64,000 nt of DNA from CAVQCJ01 sp963849365 (GTDB lineage Bacteria; Actinomycetota; Actinomycetes; Prado026): assembly GCA_963849365.1 (NCBI GenBank), contig CAWKHA010000004.1, positions 1,426,001-1,490,000 on the forward strand, read 5' to 3'. Under the pieces are notes generated by a model. It was given only the letters and a program-made list of their open reading frames with translations, searched no databases and was not told the origin of the DNA. This document shows, piece by piece, positions 42,380-53,458 of this stretch; the first letter of the stretch is position 1, and each line of letters begins with the position of its first letter. The translations under genes and the position numbers were made by a program.

Positions 42380-42700
42380 CCGGTCTGGCGGGTCGTTCCG
42401 GGCGCGAAGTCCGGCGCCCCGCCACCCGGCGGCTGGCTGGCCCTGAGCGAGCGGAGCGCTCTGGCATCGAATCGCGGCCTGTGGCTGGTGACAGGGGGAC
42501 CACTTGGGCACCACTAGCGGTGCGAGCCACGATCGTCCTGTCCTTCCTGCTCGTGACCTGGTACGACCGGCCGAGACAGCCCTCCTCAGGGTGGCCGTTG
42601 CCTGCTGCATGACCGACAGGCTCCGGGGGCGACCCGGCGACCGAGCCGCTGCCGGAGCCGGGGGGTGGTGCTCAGTCGGCCTGCGACTCGAGGGTCCGCT
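42380..42700. other. Non-coding region after rpoC, with possible terminator hairpin
   Basis: Start of a 566-base gap between rpoC and rpsL. An imperfect hairpin GAGCG-agcggag-CGCTC with flanking GCC/GGC lies at 42440-42465 and may terminate rpoBC. No convincing reading frame: translations are Arg/Pro/Gly-rich and lack ribosome-binding sites. Confidence 0.4.
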
Positions 42701-42729
42701 TTGACCCACGCGAAGGCCCTGGGTACTCT
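42701..42729 (+). promoter_or_regulatory. Promoter for the str operon (rpsL-rpsG-fusA-tuf)
   Basis: -35 TTGACC (five of six), 17-base spacer, -10 TACTCT (TAnnnT type). It leaves a leader of about 210 bases before rpsL containing three direct repeats. Confidence 0.65.
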
Positions 42730-42876
42730 CTCCCCTTGTGCCCGGGTCCTGCCCGGGTGCTCGTGCACGCGCCGAGCGCGTCGCTCGACTGCTCCGCTCC
42801 CTACCTGCCCGTCCGAAGCGGTCAGGGGTGGTTGAGGGGCCGACACGCCCGACCCCGTGGGGCGGGGCGCCACCAA

Positions 42877-42918
42877 GAACGACCACCTCTGAACGACCAC
42901 CCCTGAACGACCACCCCT
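42877..42918 (+). repeat. Three 14-base direct repeats in the rpsL leader
   Basis: GAACGACCACCTCT, GAACGACCACCCCT and GAACGACCACCCCT in perfect tandem, ending 27 bases before the rpsL start and followed by a partial GAACAACGAACAGG. They lie in the predicted 5' UTR. Confidence 0.85.
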
Positions 42919-42945
42919 GAACAACGAACAGGACACGGAGACGCG

Positions 42946-43319
<374 letters not shown>

Positions 43320-43320
<1 letters not shown>

Positions 43321-43790
43321 TGCCCCGCAAGGGCCCGGCCCCCAAGCACCCCGTCGTCGTCGACCCGGTCTACAACAGCCCGCTGGTGACCGCGCTGGTC
43401 AACAAGGTGCTGCGCGCCGGCAAGAAGTCGACCGCGGAGCGCATCGTCTACGGAGCGCTCGAGGGCTGCCGGGACAAGACCGGCACCGACCCGGTCGTGA
43501 CGCTCAAGCGAGCCCTGGACAACGTCAAGCCGACGCTGGAGGTCAAGAGCCGCCGCGTCGGCGGTGCGACGTACCAGGTGCCGGTCGAGGTGCGCGCGGG
43601 GCGGAGCACGACCCTCGCGCTGCGCTGGCTGACCTCCTTCTCCCGTCAGCGCCGGGAGAAGACGATGACCGAGCGGCTGATGAACGAGATCCTCGACGCC
43701 TCGAACGGCCTGGGCGCGAGCGTCAAGCGCCGTGAGGACATGCACAAGATGGCTGAGTCCAACAAGGCCTTCGCCCACTACCGCTGGTAG
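43320..43790 (+). CDS. rpsG: 30S ribosomal protein S7
   Basis: 156 residues. Signature DPVYNSPLVTALVNKVLRAG and the C-terminal KREDMHKMAESNKAFAHYRW are typical. Nucleates assembly of the 30S head; often the translational repressor of the str operon. ATG overlaps the rpsL stop (TAATG). Confidence 0.97.
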
Positions 43791-43833
43791 TCCGGGCCCC
43801 ACCCGTACGAGAAACCTGAGGGAAGACGCTTCC

Positions 43834-45936
43834 GTGTCCATCGACGCCGACACCGGCCTGGCCCTGGTCCGCAACATCGGGATCATGGCTCACATCGACG
43901 CGGGCAAGACCACCACGACCGAGCGGATCCTGTTCTACACCGGGATCAACTACAAGATCGGCGAGGTGCACGAAGGCGCTGCGACGATGGACTGGATGCC
44001 GCAGGAGCAGGAGCGCGGCATCACCATCACCTCCGCCGCGACCACCTGTACCTGGGACGGCCACACGATCAACATCATCGACACCCCGGGGCACGTGGAC
44101 TTCACCGTCGAGGTGGAGCGCTCGCTCCGGGTGCTGGACGGTGCCGTCGCCGTCTTCGACGGCGTGGCCGGCGTCGAGCCGCAGAGCGAGACGGTCTGGC
44201 GGCAGGCCGACCGGTACAACGTCCCCCGGATCTGCTTCGTCAACAAGCTCGACCGGGTCGGCGCCGAGTTCCACCGCTGCGTGGACATGATCGTCACGCG
44301 GCTGAACGCCACCCCGCTGGTCGTCCAGATCCCGATCGGGGCCGAGGCGGACTTCACCGGCGTGATCGACCTCGTCGGCATGAAGGCGCTCGTGTGGTCC
44401 CCGGAGGCGGCCAAGGGCGAGATGTACGACGTCCTGGACATCCCCGCCTCCCATGCCGAGGCGGCCCGTGACTGGCGCGACCGGCTGCTGGAGACCATCG
44501 CCGAGAACGACGACGACATGATGGAGCTGTACCTCGAGGGCAAGGAGCCCGACGAGCACCAGCTCATCGCCGCGATCCGCCGCGCCACGATCGCCAACAA
44601 GCTCAACCCGGTCCTGTGCGGGTCGGCGTTCAAGAACAAGGGCGTCCAGCCCATGCTCGACGCGGTGGTCCGCTACCTGCCCTCGCCGCTGGACGTCGAG
44701 GCCATTCAGGGCCACGCGATCGGCGCCGAGGACCAGGTCCTGGCCCGCAAGCCGATGGAGACCGAGCCGTTCTCCGCGCTGGCGTTCAAGATCATGAGCG
44801 ATCCGCACCTGGGCAAGCTCACGTACATCCGGGTCTACTCCGGCGCGCTCGAGGCCGGCACCCAGGTGCTCAACAGCACCAAGGGCCGCAAGGAGCGCAT
44901 CGGCAAGATCTACAAGATGCACGCGAACAAGCGCGAGGAGATCGACCGGGTGGGCGCCGGCCACATCGTGGCCGTCATGGGTCTCAAGGACACGACGACC
45001 GGCGACACCCTCAGCGACTCGGCCGCCCCGATCATCCTCGAGTCGATGAACTTCCCGGCCCCGGTCATCCACGTGGCGATCGAGCCCAAGACCAAGGGCG
45101 ACCAGGAGAAGCTGGGCACCGCGATCCAGCGGCTGGCCGAGGAGGACCCGACCTTCCAGGTCCGGACCGACGAGGAGACCGGACAGACGATCATCGCCGG
45201 GATGGGCGAGCTGCACCTGGACGTCCTGGTCGACCGGATGCGGCGCGAGTTCAAGGTGGACGCCAACGTCGGCAAGCCGCAGGTGGCCTACCGCGAGACG
45301 ATCACCAAGGCCGTGGACAAGGTCGAGTACACGCACAAGAAGCAGACCGGCGGCTCCGGGCAGTACGCGCGCGTGATCATCGCCATCGAGCCCACGGGCG
45401 GCGAGGTCGACGGCGGGTACGAGTTCGTCAACAAGGTGACCGGCGGCCGCATCCCGCGCGAGTACATCCCCTCGGTCGACGCCGGCTGCCAGGAGGCCAT
45501 GGAGTACGGCGTGCTCGCCGGCTACCCGCTGGTGGACGTCAAGGTGACCCTGCTCGACGGGGCCTACCACGAGGTCGACTCCTCCGAGCTCGCGTTCAAG
45601 ATCGCCGGATCGATGGCGTTCAAGGACGCGGCCCGCAGGGCCGGACCGGTGATCATGGAACCGATGATGTCCGTGGAGGTCACCACCCCCGAGGACTTCA
45701 TGGGCGACGTGATCGGCGACCTGAACAGCCGCCGCGGCCAGATCCAGGCCATGGACGAGCGGGCCGGGACCAGGGTGGTCACCGCCCTGGTGCCGCTCTC
45801 GGAGATGTTCGGATACGTCGGCGACCTGCGCAGCAAGACGCAGGGCCGAGCCAGCTACTCCATGCAGTTCGACTCGTACGCACAGGTTCCGCAGAACGTG
45901 GCCACCGAGATCATCGCCAAGGCACGCGGCGAGTGA
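43834..45936 (+). CDS. fusA: Elongation factor G
   Basis: 700 residues, GTG start with CTGAGGGAAG upstream. G1 AHIDAGKTTTTERI, G3 DTPGHVDF, G4 NKLD; domain IV begins near QVAYRETITKAVDKVEYTHK. GTPase driving translocation and, with RRF, recycling. No insertion or truncation relative to the family. Confidence 0.97.
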   Translation: MSIDADTGLALVRNIGIMAHIDAGKTTTTERILFYTGINYKIGEVHEGAATMDWMPQEQERGITITSAATTCTWDGHTINIIDTPGHVDFTVEVERSLRVLDGAVAVFDGVAGVEPQSETVWRQADRYNVPRICFVNKLDRVGAEFHRCVDMIVTRLNATPLVVQIPIGAEADFTGVIDLVGMKALVWSPEAAKGEMYDVLDIPASHAEAARDWRDRLLETIAENDDDMMELYLEGKEPDEHQLIAAIRRATIANKLNPVLCGSAFKNKGVQPMLDAVVRYLPSPLDVEAIQGHAIGAEDQVLARKPMETEPFSALAFKIMSDPHLGKLTYIRVYSGALEAGTQVLNSTKGRKERIGKIYKMHANKREEIDRVGAGHIVAVMGLKDTTTGDTLSDSAAPIILESMNFPAPVIHVAIEPKTKGDQEKLGTAIQRLAEEDPTFQVRTDEETGQTIIAGMGELHLDVLVDRMRREFKVDANVGKPQVAYRETITKAVDKVEYTHKKQTGGSGQYARVIIAIEPTGGEVDGGYEFVNKVTGGRIPREYIPSVDAGCQEAMEYGVLAGYPLVDVKVTLLDGAYHEVDSSELAFKIAGSMAFKDAARRAGPVIMEPMMSVEVTTPEDFMGDVIGDLNSRRGQIQAMDERAGTRVVTALVPLSEMFGYVGDLRSKTQGRASYSMQFDSYAQVPQNVATEIIAKARGE

Positions 45937-46018
45937 CCTCGGTGGCCGAGGCTCGGCCCGGCACCACCCCCGACACACCCCGTCAGACGGCGCGACACAC
46001 TCATTTGGAGGACCCCCA

Positions 46019-47212
<1,194 letters not shown>

Positions 47213-47523
47213 CACCGAGAAGCTCCACCAGGCACGATTTCGCGTGCCGCACGCCGTGCGGCATACTTGCCGGACCTGTTCGGCCGGGTGACCGGGACCT
47301 GAGGGTTGCGCGAGCAGCCTCCAGGACCCGGCCGCCCGGGCCGGGCCGATCCCCTCCGACCGTCGAAGCCACCAGCGCGGCAGTGCGCCCCCGGCCTCGA
47401 CACACCCGACCCCGTGGGTCGGTCGAAGCTGCAGGGCGGCGTCCTCCTCGGGCGCCGGTCCGGGCTGCACGACCAGAGCGCTCCACCCAGGCACATCCGA
47501 CAGCGAAGGACACCGAAGCCACC
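47213..47523 (+). promoter_or_regulatory. tuf-rpsJ intergenic region: hairpin and possible S10 operon promoter
   Basis: GGCACG-atttcg-CGTGCC (47231-47248) is a candidate tuf terminator, and an overlapping alternative stem CCGCAC-gcc-GTGCGG (47247-47261) is mutually exclusive with it. A possible -10 CATACT (47262-47267) follows immediately, with only a weak -35 (TTCGCG). The remaining about 255 bases would be the S10 leader; I see no reading frame in it. Confidence 0.4.
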
Positions 47524-47832
47524 ATGGCGGGACAGAAGATCCGCATCCGGCTCAAGGCCTACGACCACGAGGTCATCGACAGCTCGGCGCGCAAGATCGT
47601 CGAGACGGTGACCCGTACCGGCGCGCAGGTCGCCGGCCCGGTGCCGCTTCCGACCGAGAAGAACGTGTACTGCGTGATCCGCTCGCCGCACAAGTACAAG
47701 GACAGCCGCGAGCACTTCGAGATGCGCACGCACAAGCGCCTCATCGACATCCTCGACCCCACCCCCAAGACCGTCGACTCGCTCATGCGGCTCGACCTGC
47801 CGGCGGGCGTCGACATCGAGATCAAGCTCTGA
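47524..47832 (+). CDS. rpsJ: 30S ribosomal protein S10
   Basis: 102 residues, typical start AGQKIRIRLKAYDHEVIDSS and RSPHKYKDSREHFEMRTHKR. Also the NusE partner of NusB in antitermination. First gene of the S10 operon; ATG after GCGAAGGAC. Confidence 0.97.
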   Translation: MAGQKIRIRLKAYDHEVIDSSARKIVETVTRTGAQVAGPVPLPTEKNVYCVIRSPHKYKDSREHFEMRTHKRLIDILDPTPKTVDSLMRLDLPAGVDIEIKL

Positions 47833-47869
47833 CCCCCGCCCGCGTTCAGACCCAAGGACGACTTCAACC

Positions 47870-48526
47870 ATGAGCAGCACCGTGAAGCGCGACGTGCGCG
47901 GCCTCCTCGGCGAGAAGCTCGGCATGACGCAGGTCTGGGACGAGAACAACCGCCTCGTGCCAGTGACCGTGGTCAAGGCCGGTCCGTGCGTGGTCACCCA
48001 GGTCCGCACCGAGGACTCCGACGGGTACAGCGCCGTCCAGCTCGGGTTCGGCGCCATCGACCCGCGCAAGGTGAACAAGCCGCTGGGCGGCCACTTCGAG
48101 AAGGCCGGCGTGACCCCGCGCCGCTACCTCGTCGAGCTGCGCACGGCCGACGCCGCCGAGTACACCCTGGGCCAGGAGGTCACCGCAGAGGTGTTCGAGG
48201 CCGGCCAGCTGGTCGACGTCGTGGGCACCACGCGGGGCAAGGGGTTCGCCGGCGTCATGAAGCGGCACGGTTTCAGCGGCGTCGGCGCCTCGCACGGCGC
48301 GCACCGAAACCACCGCAAGCCCGGCTCGATCGGTGGCTGCGCCACCCCGGGTCGTGTGTTCAAGGGCATGAAGATGGCCGGCCGGATGGGCCATGTCCGG
48401 CAGACCACGCCGCTGCTGACCGTGCAGGCCGTGGACGTCGAGAACGGCCTGCTGCTCATCAAGGGCGCGGTGCCCGGCCCCAAGGGCGGCCTCGTCCTCG
48501 TCCGCACCGCCGCGAAGGGGAAGTGA
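47870..48526 (+). CDS. rplC: 50S ribosomal protein L3
   Basis: 218 residues; VVGTTRGKGFAGVMKRHGF and PGSIGGCATPGRVFKGMKMA are the conserved peptidyl-transferase-proximal segments. Early assembly protein of the 50S subunit. Confidence 0.97.
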   Translation: MSSTVKRDVRGLLGEKLGMTQVWDENNRLVPVTVVKAGPCVVTQVRTEDSDGYSAVQLGFGAIDPRKVNKPLGGHFEKAGVTPRRYLVELRTADAAEYTLGQEVTAEVFEAGQLVDVVGTTRGKGFAGVMKRHGFSGVGASHGAHRNHRKPGSIGGCATPGRVFKGMKMAGRMGHVRQTTPLLTVQAVDVENGLLLIKGAVPGPKGGLVLVRTAAKGK

Positions 48527-48531
48527 CCGTC

Positions 48532-49275
48532 ATGGCGACCAGCGGAACCAAGAGCGCCAAGGGCGCCGAGAACGGCGGGGCGACCGTGACCACGGTCGAC
48601 GTCGTGTCGCCCGCGGGCAAGAAGACCGGCACGGTCGAGCTCCCCGCCGAGGTCTTCGACGTGCAGGTCAACGTGCCGCTGATCCACCAGGTGGTCGTCG
48701 CCCAGCTGGCGGCCGCTCGGCAGGGGACGCACTCGACCAAGACGCGCGGCGAGGTGCAAGGCGGCGGCCGCAAGCCGTACAAGCAGAAGGGCACCGGCCG
48801 CGCCCGTCAGGGCTCGATCCGCGCCCCCCAGTTCGCCGGCGGCGGAGTCGTGCACGGCCCGCACCCGCGCTCGTACGACCAGCGAACGCCGAAGAAGATG
48901 AAGGCCGCGGCGCTGCGCGGCGCGCTGAGCGACCGGGCCCGCGACGGGCGCGTGCACGTGGTCAGCGCCCTGGTCGACGGCGACACCCCCTCGACCCGGA
49001 CCGCAGTGTCGGTGCTCGAGCACCTGTCCGAGGGGCGCCACGTGCTGGTCGTCCTGGAGCGTGCCGACGCCGTGTCCTGGAAGAGCCTGCGCAACGTCGA
49101 CCGGGTGCACCTGCTGGTGCCGGACCAGCTGAACACCTACGACGTCCTGGTCAGCGACGACGTCGTGTTCACCCGCGGCGCGCTGGAGGCGTTCCTGGCC
49201 GGCCCCGCGCGTGGCAAGGGTGCCAAGGCCGTCGCGACCGAGTCAGAGGTCCTCGAGGAGGGGAGCGAGCAGTGA
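48532..49275 (+). CDS. rplD: 50S ribosomal protein L4
   Basis: 247 residues. The tunnel loop GGGRKPYKQKGTGRARQGSI carries no macrolide-resistance-like change. ATG start overlaps no gene; the first 20 residues are a variable Gly/Ala/Lys leader, so a GTG at VTTVDVV is an alternative start. In E. coli L4 autoregulates this operon. Confidence 0.96.
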   Translation: MATSGTKSAKGAENGGATVTTVDVVSPAGKKTGTVELPAEVFDVQVNVPLIHQVVVAQLAAARQGTHSTKTRGEVQGGGRKPYKQKGTGRARQGSIRAPQFAGGGVVHGPHPRSYDQRTPKKMKAAALRGALSDRARDGRVHVVSALVDGDTPSTRTAVSVLEHLSEGRHVLVVLERADAVSWKSLRNVDRVHLLVPDQLNTYDVLVSDDVVFTRGALEAFLAGPARGKGAKAVATESEVLEEGSEQ

Positions 49276-49571
49276 AGATCGCCGACCCGCGCGACATCCT
49301 GCTCGCGCCAGTGATCTCGGAGAAGAGCTACGGCCTCCTCGACGAGAACAAGTACACGTTCCTGGTCCGGCCCGACGCCAACAAGACCCAGATCAAGATC
49401 GCGGTCGAGCAGGTGTTCGGGGTCACGGTCACGGGTGTGAACACGCTCAACAGGCAGGGCAAGCGCCGTCGCACGCGCGTCGGGTTCGGCAGCCGGCCGG
49501 ACACCAAGCGCGCCGTGGTCAGCGTCGCCGACGGACAGCGCATCGACATCTTCGGCGGTCCGGTCTCCTGA
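49272..49571 (+). CDS. rplW: 50S ribosomal protein L23
   Basis: 99 residues, GTG start overlapping rplD by four bases. DILLAPVISEKSYGLLDENK and VNTLNRQGKRRRTR are canonical. Docking site for trigger factor and SRP at the exit tunnel. Confidence 0.97.
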   Translation: MKIADPRDILLAPVISEKSYGLLDENKYTFLVRPDANKTQIKIAVEQVFGVTVTGVNTLNRQGKRRRTRVGFGSRPDTKRAVVSVADGQRIDIFGGPVS

Positions 49572-49617
49572 CGGGGGCCGGGAAGCACGGGACAGCGACG
49601 GGACGAGGACTCGAAAC

Positions 49618-50454
49618 ATGGGAATCCGCAAGTACAAGCCGACGACGCCGGGTCGCCGCGGCGCCAGCGTCGCCGACTTCGTCGAGGTCACCCGCTCGGA
49701 GCCGGAGAAGTCGCTGGTGCGTCCGCTCATCTCCAAGGGAGGGCGCAACAACGTCGGCCGGGTGACCACGCGGCACCAGGGCGGCGGCCACAAGCGCGCC
49801 TTCCGGGTCATCGACTTCCGCCGTCACGACAAGGACGGGGTGCCGGCCAAGGTCGCGCACATCGAGTACGACCCCAACCGCACCGCGCGCATCGCCCTGC
49901 TGCACTACGCCGACGGGGAGAAGCGCTACATCCTGGCCCCGAACCGCCTGAGCCAGGGCGACCGGGTCGAGAACGGTCCCTCGGCGGACATCAAGCCTGG
50001 GAACAACCTGCCGCTGCGCAACATCCCGGTCGGCACCGTGGTGCACGCGATCGAGCTGCGGCCCGGCGGCGGTGCCAAGCTCGCCCGCTCGGCCGGTGCC
50101 AGCGTCCAGCTCGTGGCCAAGGACGGCCCGTTCGCGCAGCTGCGGCTGCCCTCGGGCGAGATCCGCAACGTGGACGTCCGCTGCCGCGCGACGGTGGGCG
50201 AGGTCGGCAACGCCGAGCAGTCCAACATCAACTGGGGCAAGGCCGGCCGCATGCGCTGGAAGGGCAAGCGCCCGACGGTGCGCGGCGTGGCGATGAACCC
50301 GATCGACCACCCGCACGGCGGTGGCGAAGGCAAGACCTCCGGCGGCCGCCACCCGGTCAGCCCGTGGGGCCAGCCCGAGGGCCGCACCCGCAAGGCCAAC
50401 AAGTCGAGCGACCGGCTGATCGTCCGCCGCCGCAGAACCAACAAGAAGCGCTAG
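49618..50454 (+). CDS. rplB: 50S ribosomal protein L2
   Basis: 278 residues; starts GIRKYKPTTPGRRGASVADF and contains RGVAMNPIDHPHGGGEGKTS, including the conserved His essential for peptidyl-transferase assembly. Confidence 0.97.
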   Translation: MGIRKYKPTTPGRRGASVADFVEVTRSEPEKSLVRPLISKGGRNNVGRVTTRHQGGGHKRAFRVIDFRRHDKDGVPAKVAHIEYDPNRTARIALLHYADGEKRYILAPNRLSQGDRVENGPSADIKPGNNLPLRNIPVGTVVHAIELRPGGGAKLARSAGASVQLVAKDGPFAQLRLPSGEIRNVDVRCRATVGEVGNAEQSNINWGKAGRMRWKGKRPTVRGVAMNPIDHPHGGGEGKTSGGRHPVSPWGQPEGRTRKANKSSDRLIVRRRRTNKKR

Positions 50455-50466
50455 GAGCCGTCGCAG

Positions 50467-50748
50467 ATGCCGCGCAGCCTGAAGAAGGGCCCGTTCGTCG
50501 ACGACCACCTCATCAAGAAGGTGGACGGGCAGAACGACAAGGGCACCCACAACGTCATCAAGACGTGGTCCCGGCGCTCGATGATCGTGCCGGCCATGAT
50601 CGGCCACACGATCGCCGTGCACGACGGCCGCAAGCACGTGCCGGTGTTCGTGACCGACTCGATGGTCGGCCACAAGCTCGGCGAGTTCGCGCCCACGCGC
50701 ACGTTCCGCGGGCACGAGAAGGACGACCGCAAGGCCCGCCGCCGCTAG
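50467..50748 (+). CDS. rpsS: 30S ribosomal protein S19
   Basis: 93 residues; PRSLKKGPFVDDHLIKKVD and the C-terminal GEFAPTRTFRGHEKDDRKAR are diagnostic. Head protein contacting S13 and the A-site tRNA. Confidence 0.97.
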   Translation: MPRSLKKGPFVDDHLIKKVDGQNDKGTHNVIKTWSRRSMIVPAMIGHTIAVHDGRKHVPVFVTDSMVGHKLGEFAPTRTFRGHEKDDRKARRR

Positions 50749-50815
50749 CGGCCGCGGCACACCGAACGCGAGCCAAGACACCAGTCGTAGCCGAAGAGGA
50801 GCAAGGGGAACAGCG

Positions 50816-51211
50816 ATGGAAGCCCAGCGCACGGCCAGGGCGAGCGCGCGGTACGTCCGCGTCACGCCGCAGAAGGCCCGACGCGTCGTGGACCTCATCC
50901 GCGGGCTGCCGACCGGGGAGGCGCAGGCGCTGCTCAGGTTCGCGCCGCAGGCCGCCGGCGAGACGGTGGGCAAGGTGCTGGACAGCGCCGTCGCCAACGC
51001 CGAGCACAACCACGACCTCGACCCGAACGCCCTGGTGATCACCGAGGCGTACGTGGACGAGGGCCCGACGCTGAAGCGGTTCCGCCCGCGCGCGCAGGGC
51101 CGTGCGTACCGCATCCGCAAGCGGACCAGCCACATCACCGTCGTGGTCGGGCTGAAGGAGAGCACCGAGGTCGCAGCCGCGGCCTCGACCAAGAAGGGGA
51201 GGACCCGATAG
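50816..51211 (+). CDS. rplV: 50S ribosomal protein L22
   Basis: 131 residues; RYVRVTPQKARRVVDLIRGL and FRPRAQGRAYRIRKRTSHIT. Lines the peptide exit tunnel; no macrolide-resistance insertion visible. Stop overlaps the rpsC GTG by one base. AGAGGAGCAAGGGG precedes the ATG. Confidence 0.97.
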   Translation: MEAQRTARASARYVRVTPQKARRVVDLIRGLPTGEAQALLRFAPQAAGETVGKVLDSAVANAEHNHDLDPNALVITEAYVDEGPTLKRFRPRAQGRAYRIRKRTSHITVVVGLKESTEVAAAASTKKGRTR

Positions 51212-52020
51212 TGGGCCAGAAGGTCAACCCGCACGGGTTCCGCCTGGGCATCACCACCGACTTCAAGAGCCGGTGGTACGCCGACAAGCTCTACAAGGAC
51301 TACGTCAAGGAAGACGTCGCCATCCGCAAGATGATGACCAAGGGCATGGAGCGGGCCGGCATCTCGCGCGTCGAGATCGAGCGCACCCGCGACCGCGTCC
51401 GCGTGGACATCCACACCGCCCGGCCGGGCATCGTCATCGGCCGCCGTGGCGCGGAGGCCGACCGCATCCGTGGCGACCTGGAGAAGCTGACCGGCAAGCA
51501 GGTGCAGCTCAACATCCTCGAGGTCAAGAACCCCGAGACGGACGCGCAGCTCGTCGCGCAGGGCGTGGCCGAACAGCTCGCCAGCCGGGTCTCCTTCCGC
51601 CGGGCGATGCGCAAGTCCATGCAGTCGGCCATGAAGGCGGGCGCCAAGGGCATCCGCGTGCAGTGCTCGGGCCGCCTGGGCGGGGCCGAGATGAGCCGCT
51701 CGGAGTTCTACCGCGAGGGTCGCGTCCCGCTGCACACGCTCCGGGCGAACATCGACTACGGGTTCTTCGAGGCCCGGACGACGTTCGGCCGGATCGGCGT
51801 GAAGGTGTGGATCTACAAGGGGGACGTGATCGGCGGCAAGGCTGAGCGCGAAGTCCAGCTCCCCGGCCGCGGTGCCCCGCGCAGCAGCGCGCGCCCGGCC
51901 GGCCGCGCCCCGCGCCGCCCTGCCGGCCGCGAGGCGGGCGTCCCGAGCGCCGCCGTGGCCGGCGACGAGCCCGTCGCCGAGGTCGCCGTGGCGCCGGCCG
52001 AGCCCGGAACGGAGGCCTGA
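51211..52020 (+). CDS. rpsC: 30S ribosomal protein S3
   Basis: 269 residues, longer than E. coli (about 233). Begins GQKVNPHGFRLGITTDFKSR; KH domain PGIVIGRRGAEADRIRGDLE. The extra C-terminal about 50 residues are Arg/Pro/Ala-rich then acidic (VAGDEPVAEVAVAPAEPGT), a common actinobacterial variable tail. GTG start overlaps rplV. Confidence 0.97.
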   Translation: MGQKVNPHGFRLGITTDFKSRWYADKLYKDYVKEDVAIRKMMTKGMERAGISRVEIERTRDRVRVDIHTARPGIVIGRRGAEADRIRGDLEKLTGKQVQLNILEVKNPETDAQLVAQGVAEQLASRVSFRRAMRKSMQSAMKAGAKGIRVQCSGRLGGAEMSRSEFYREGRVPLHTLRANIDYGFFEARTTFGRIGVKVWIYKGDVIGGKAEREVQLPGRGAPRSSARPAGRAPRRPAGREAGVPSAAVAGDEPVAEVAVAPAEPGTEA

Positions 52021-52025
52021 CCCCG

Positions 52026-52445
52026 ATGCTCATCCCGCGGCGGGTCAAGCACCGCAAGCAGCACCACCCGAACCGCTCCGGAGCGGCCAAGGGCGGCACC
52101 CGCGTGACCTTCGGCGAGTACGGCCTCATGGCCCTCGAGTCGGCGTACGTCACCAACCGGCAGATCGAGGCCGCCCGTATCGCCATGACCCGGCACATCA
52201 AGCGTGGCGGGAAGGTCTGGATCAACATCTACCCGGACCGACCGATCACGAAGAAGCCGGCCGAGACCCGCATGGGCTCCGGCAAGGGCTCGCCCGAGTG
52301 GTGGGTGGCCAACATCAAGCCCGGACGGGTCATGTTCGAGCTGTCGTACCCGAGCGAGAAGACCGCGCGCGAGGCGCTGCTGCGCGCCGCGCACAAGCTC
52401 CCGATGAAGTGCCGGATCGTCCGGCGCGAGGCAGGTGAGATCTGA
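52026..52445 (+). CDS. rplP: 50S ribosomal protein L16
   Basis: 139 residues; LIPRRVKHRKQHHPNRSGAA and RMGSGKGSPEWWVANIKPGR. Positions A-site tRNA. Stop shares one base with the rpmC start. Confidence 0.97.
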   Translation: MLIPRRVKHRKQHHPNRSGAAKGGTRVTFGEYGLMALESAYVTNRQIEAARIAMTRHIKRGGKVWINIYPDRPITKKPAETRMGSGKGSPEWWVANIKPGRVMFELSYPSEKTAREALLRAAHKLPMKCRIVRREAGEI

Positions 52446-52678
52446 TGGCAGCGGGCACATCGGCCACGGAGCTGCGCGACGCCACCGCCGACGACCTGGT
52501 GGAGAAGCTGACAGAGGCCAAGAAGGAGCTGTTCAACCTCCGGTTCCAGGCGGCCACCGGCCAGCTGGAGAGCCACGGACGGCTGCGCGCGGTCCGCAAG
52601 GACATCGCCCGGATCTACACGGTGATGCGCGAGCGCGAGCTCGGCATCACGGCCGAGCCGACGGACGGTGCGGCATGA
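52445..52678 (+). CDS. rpmC: 50S ribosomal protein L29
   Basis: 77 residues; KLTEAKKELFNLRFQAATGQ then LRAVRKDIARIYTVMRERE is typical. ATG shares its first base with the rplP stop (TGATG). Confidence 0.96.
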   Translation: MAAGTSATELRDATADDLVEKLTEAKKELFNLRFQAATGQLESHGRLRAVRKDIARIYTVMRERELGITAEPTDGAA

Positions 52679-53010
52679 GCGAGAGCACCGGAAGCGCCGA
52701 GGGCGCGGAGAAGGACACCATGAGCCAGAGCACCACCGCCGCCGCGGCGGCGACCGAGCACCGCGGCTTCCGCAAGACCCGCGAGGGCCTGGTGGTCAGC
52801 GACAAGATGGACAAGACCGTCGTGGTCGCCGTCGAGGACCGCGTCAAGCACGCCCTGTACGGCAAGGTCATCCGCCGCACCAGCAAGCTGAAGGCCCACG
52901 ACGAGGCCAACGCCTGCGGGGTCGGCGACCGCGTGCTGCTCATGGAGACCCGCCCGCTCAGCGCGACCAAGCGCTGGCGCGTCGTGGAGATCCTCGAGAG
53001 AGCCAAGTAA
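52675..53010 (+). CDS. rpsQ: 30S ribosomal protein S17
   Basis: 111 residues from the ATG overlapping rpmC by four bases. An in-frame ATG at 52720 is preceded by GGAGAAGG and would give a more typical 96 residues, so the true start is undecided. The core RGFRKTREGLVVSDKMDKTV and RRTSKLKAHDEANACGVGD is clear. Last gene of the S10 operon. Confidence 0.93.
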   Translation: MSESTGSAEGAEKDTMSQSTTAAAAATEHRGFRKTREGLVVSDKMDKTVVVAVEDRVKHALYGKVIRRTSKLKAHDEANACGVGDRVLLMETRPLSATKRWRVVEILERAK

Positions 53011-53086
53011 CCCACCGTTCCGTCAGGCTCGGACGGCCCGGTAGCACCCGGGGCGCCGAGAACCGGCAGACAACCAGGAGACCGAC

Positions 53087-53455
53087 GTGATCCAGCAGGA
53101 GTCGCGACTTCGAGTCGCTGACAACACCGGAGCCAAGGAGATCTTGTGCATCCGGGTGCTCGGCGGCTCGGGCCGGCGCTACGCCGGCATCGGCGACGTC
53201 ATCGTGGCCACCGTCAAGGACGCCATCCCGGGCGGCAACGTCAAGAAGGGCGACGTCGTCAAGGCCGTGGTGGTGCGCACCGCCAAGGAGCGCCGCCGGC
53301 CCGACGGCTCGTACATCCGTTTCGACGAGAACGCCGCGGTGATCCTCAAGCCCGACGGCGACCCGCGCGGTACCAGGATCTTCGGCCCGGTGGGCCGCGA
53401 GCTGCGCGACAAGAAGTTCATGAAGATCATTTCACTCGCCCCGGAGGTGCTCTGA
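53087..53455 (+). CDS. rplN: 50S ribosomal protein L14
   Basis: 122 residues, GTG start after CAGGAG. IQQESRLRVADNTGAKEILC and RGTRIFGPVGRELRDKKFMK. Opens the spc group; 76 bases separate it from rpsQ without a clear terminator, so S10 and spc may be read through. Confidence 0.97.
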   Translation: MIQQESRLRVADNTGAKEILCIRVLGGSGRRYAGIGDVIVATVKDAIPGGNVKKGDVVKAVVVRTAKERRRPDGSYIRFDENAAVILKPDGDPRGTRIFGPVGRELRDKKFMKIISLAPEVL

Positions 53456-53458
53456 GCC

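Noticed and set aside
42380..42945. Possible small gene in the rpoC-rpsL gap
   Set aside because: No frame with RBS and balanced composition; the region is explained by a promoter, a hairpin and leader repeats.
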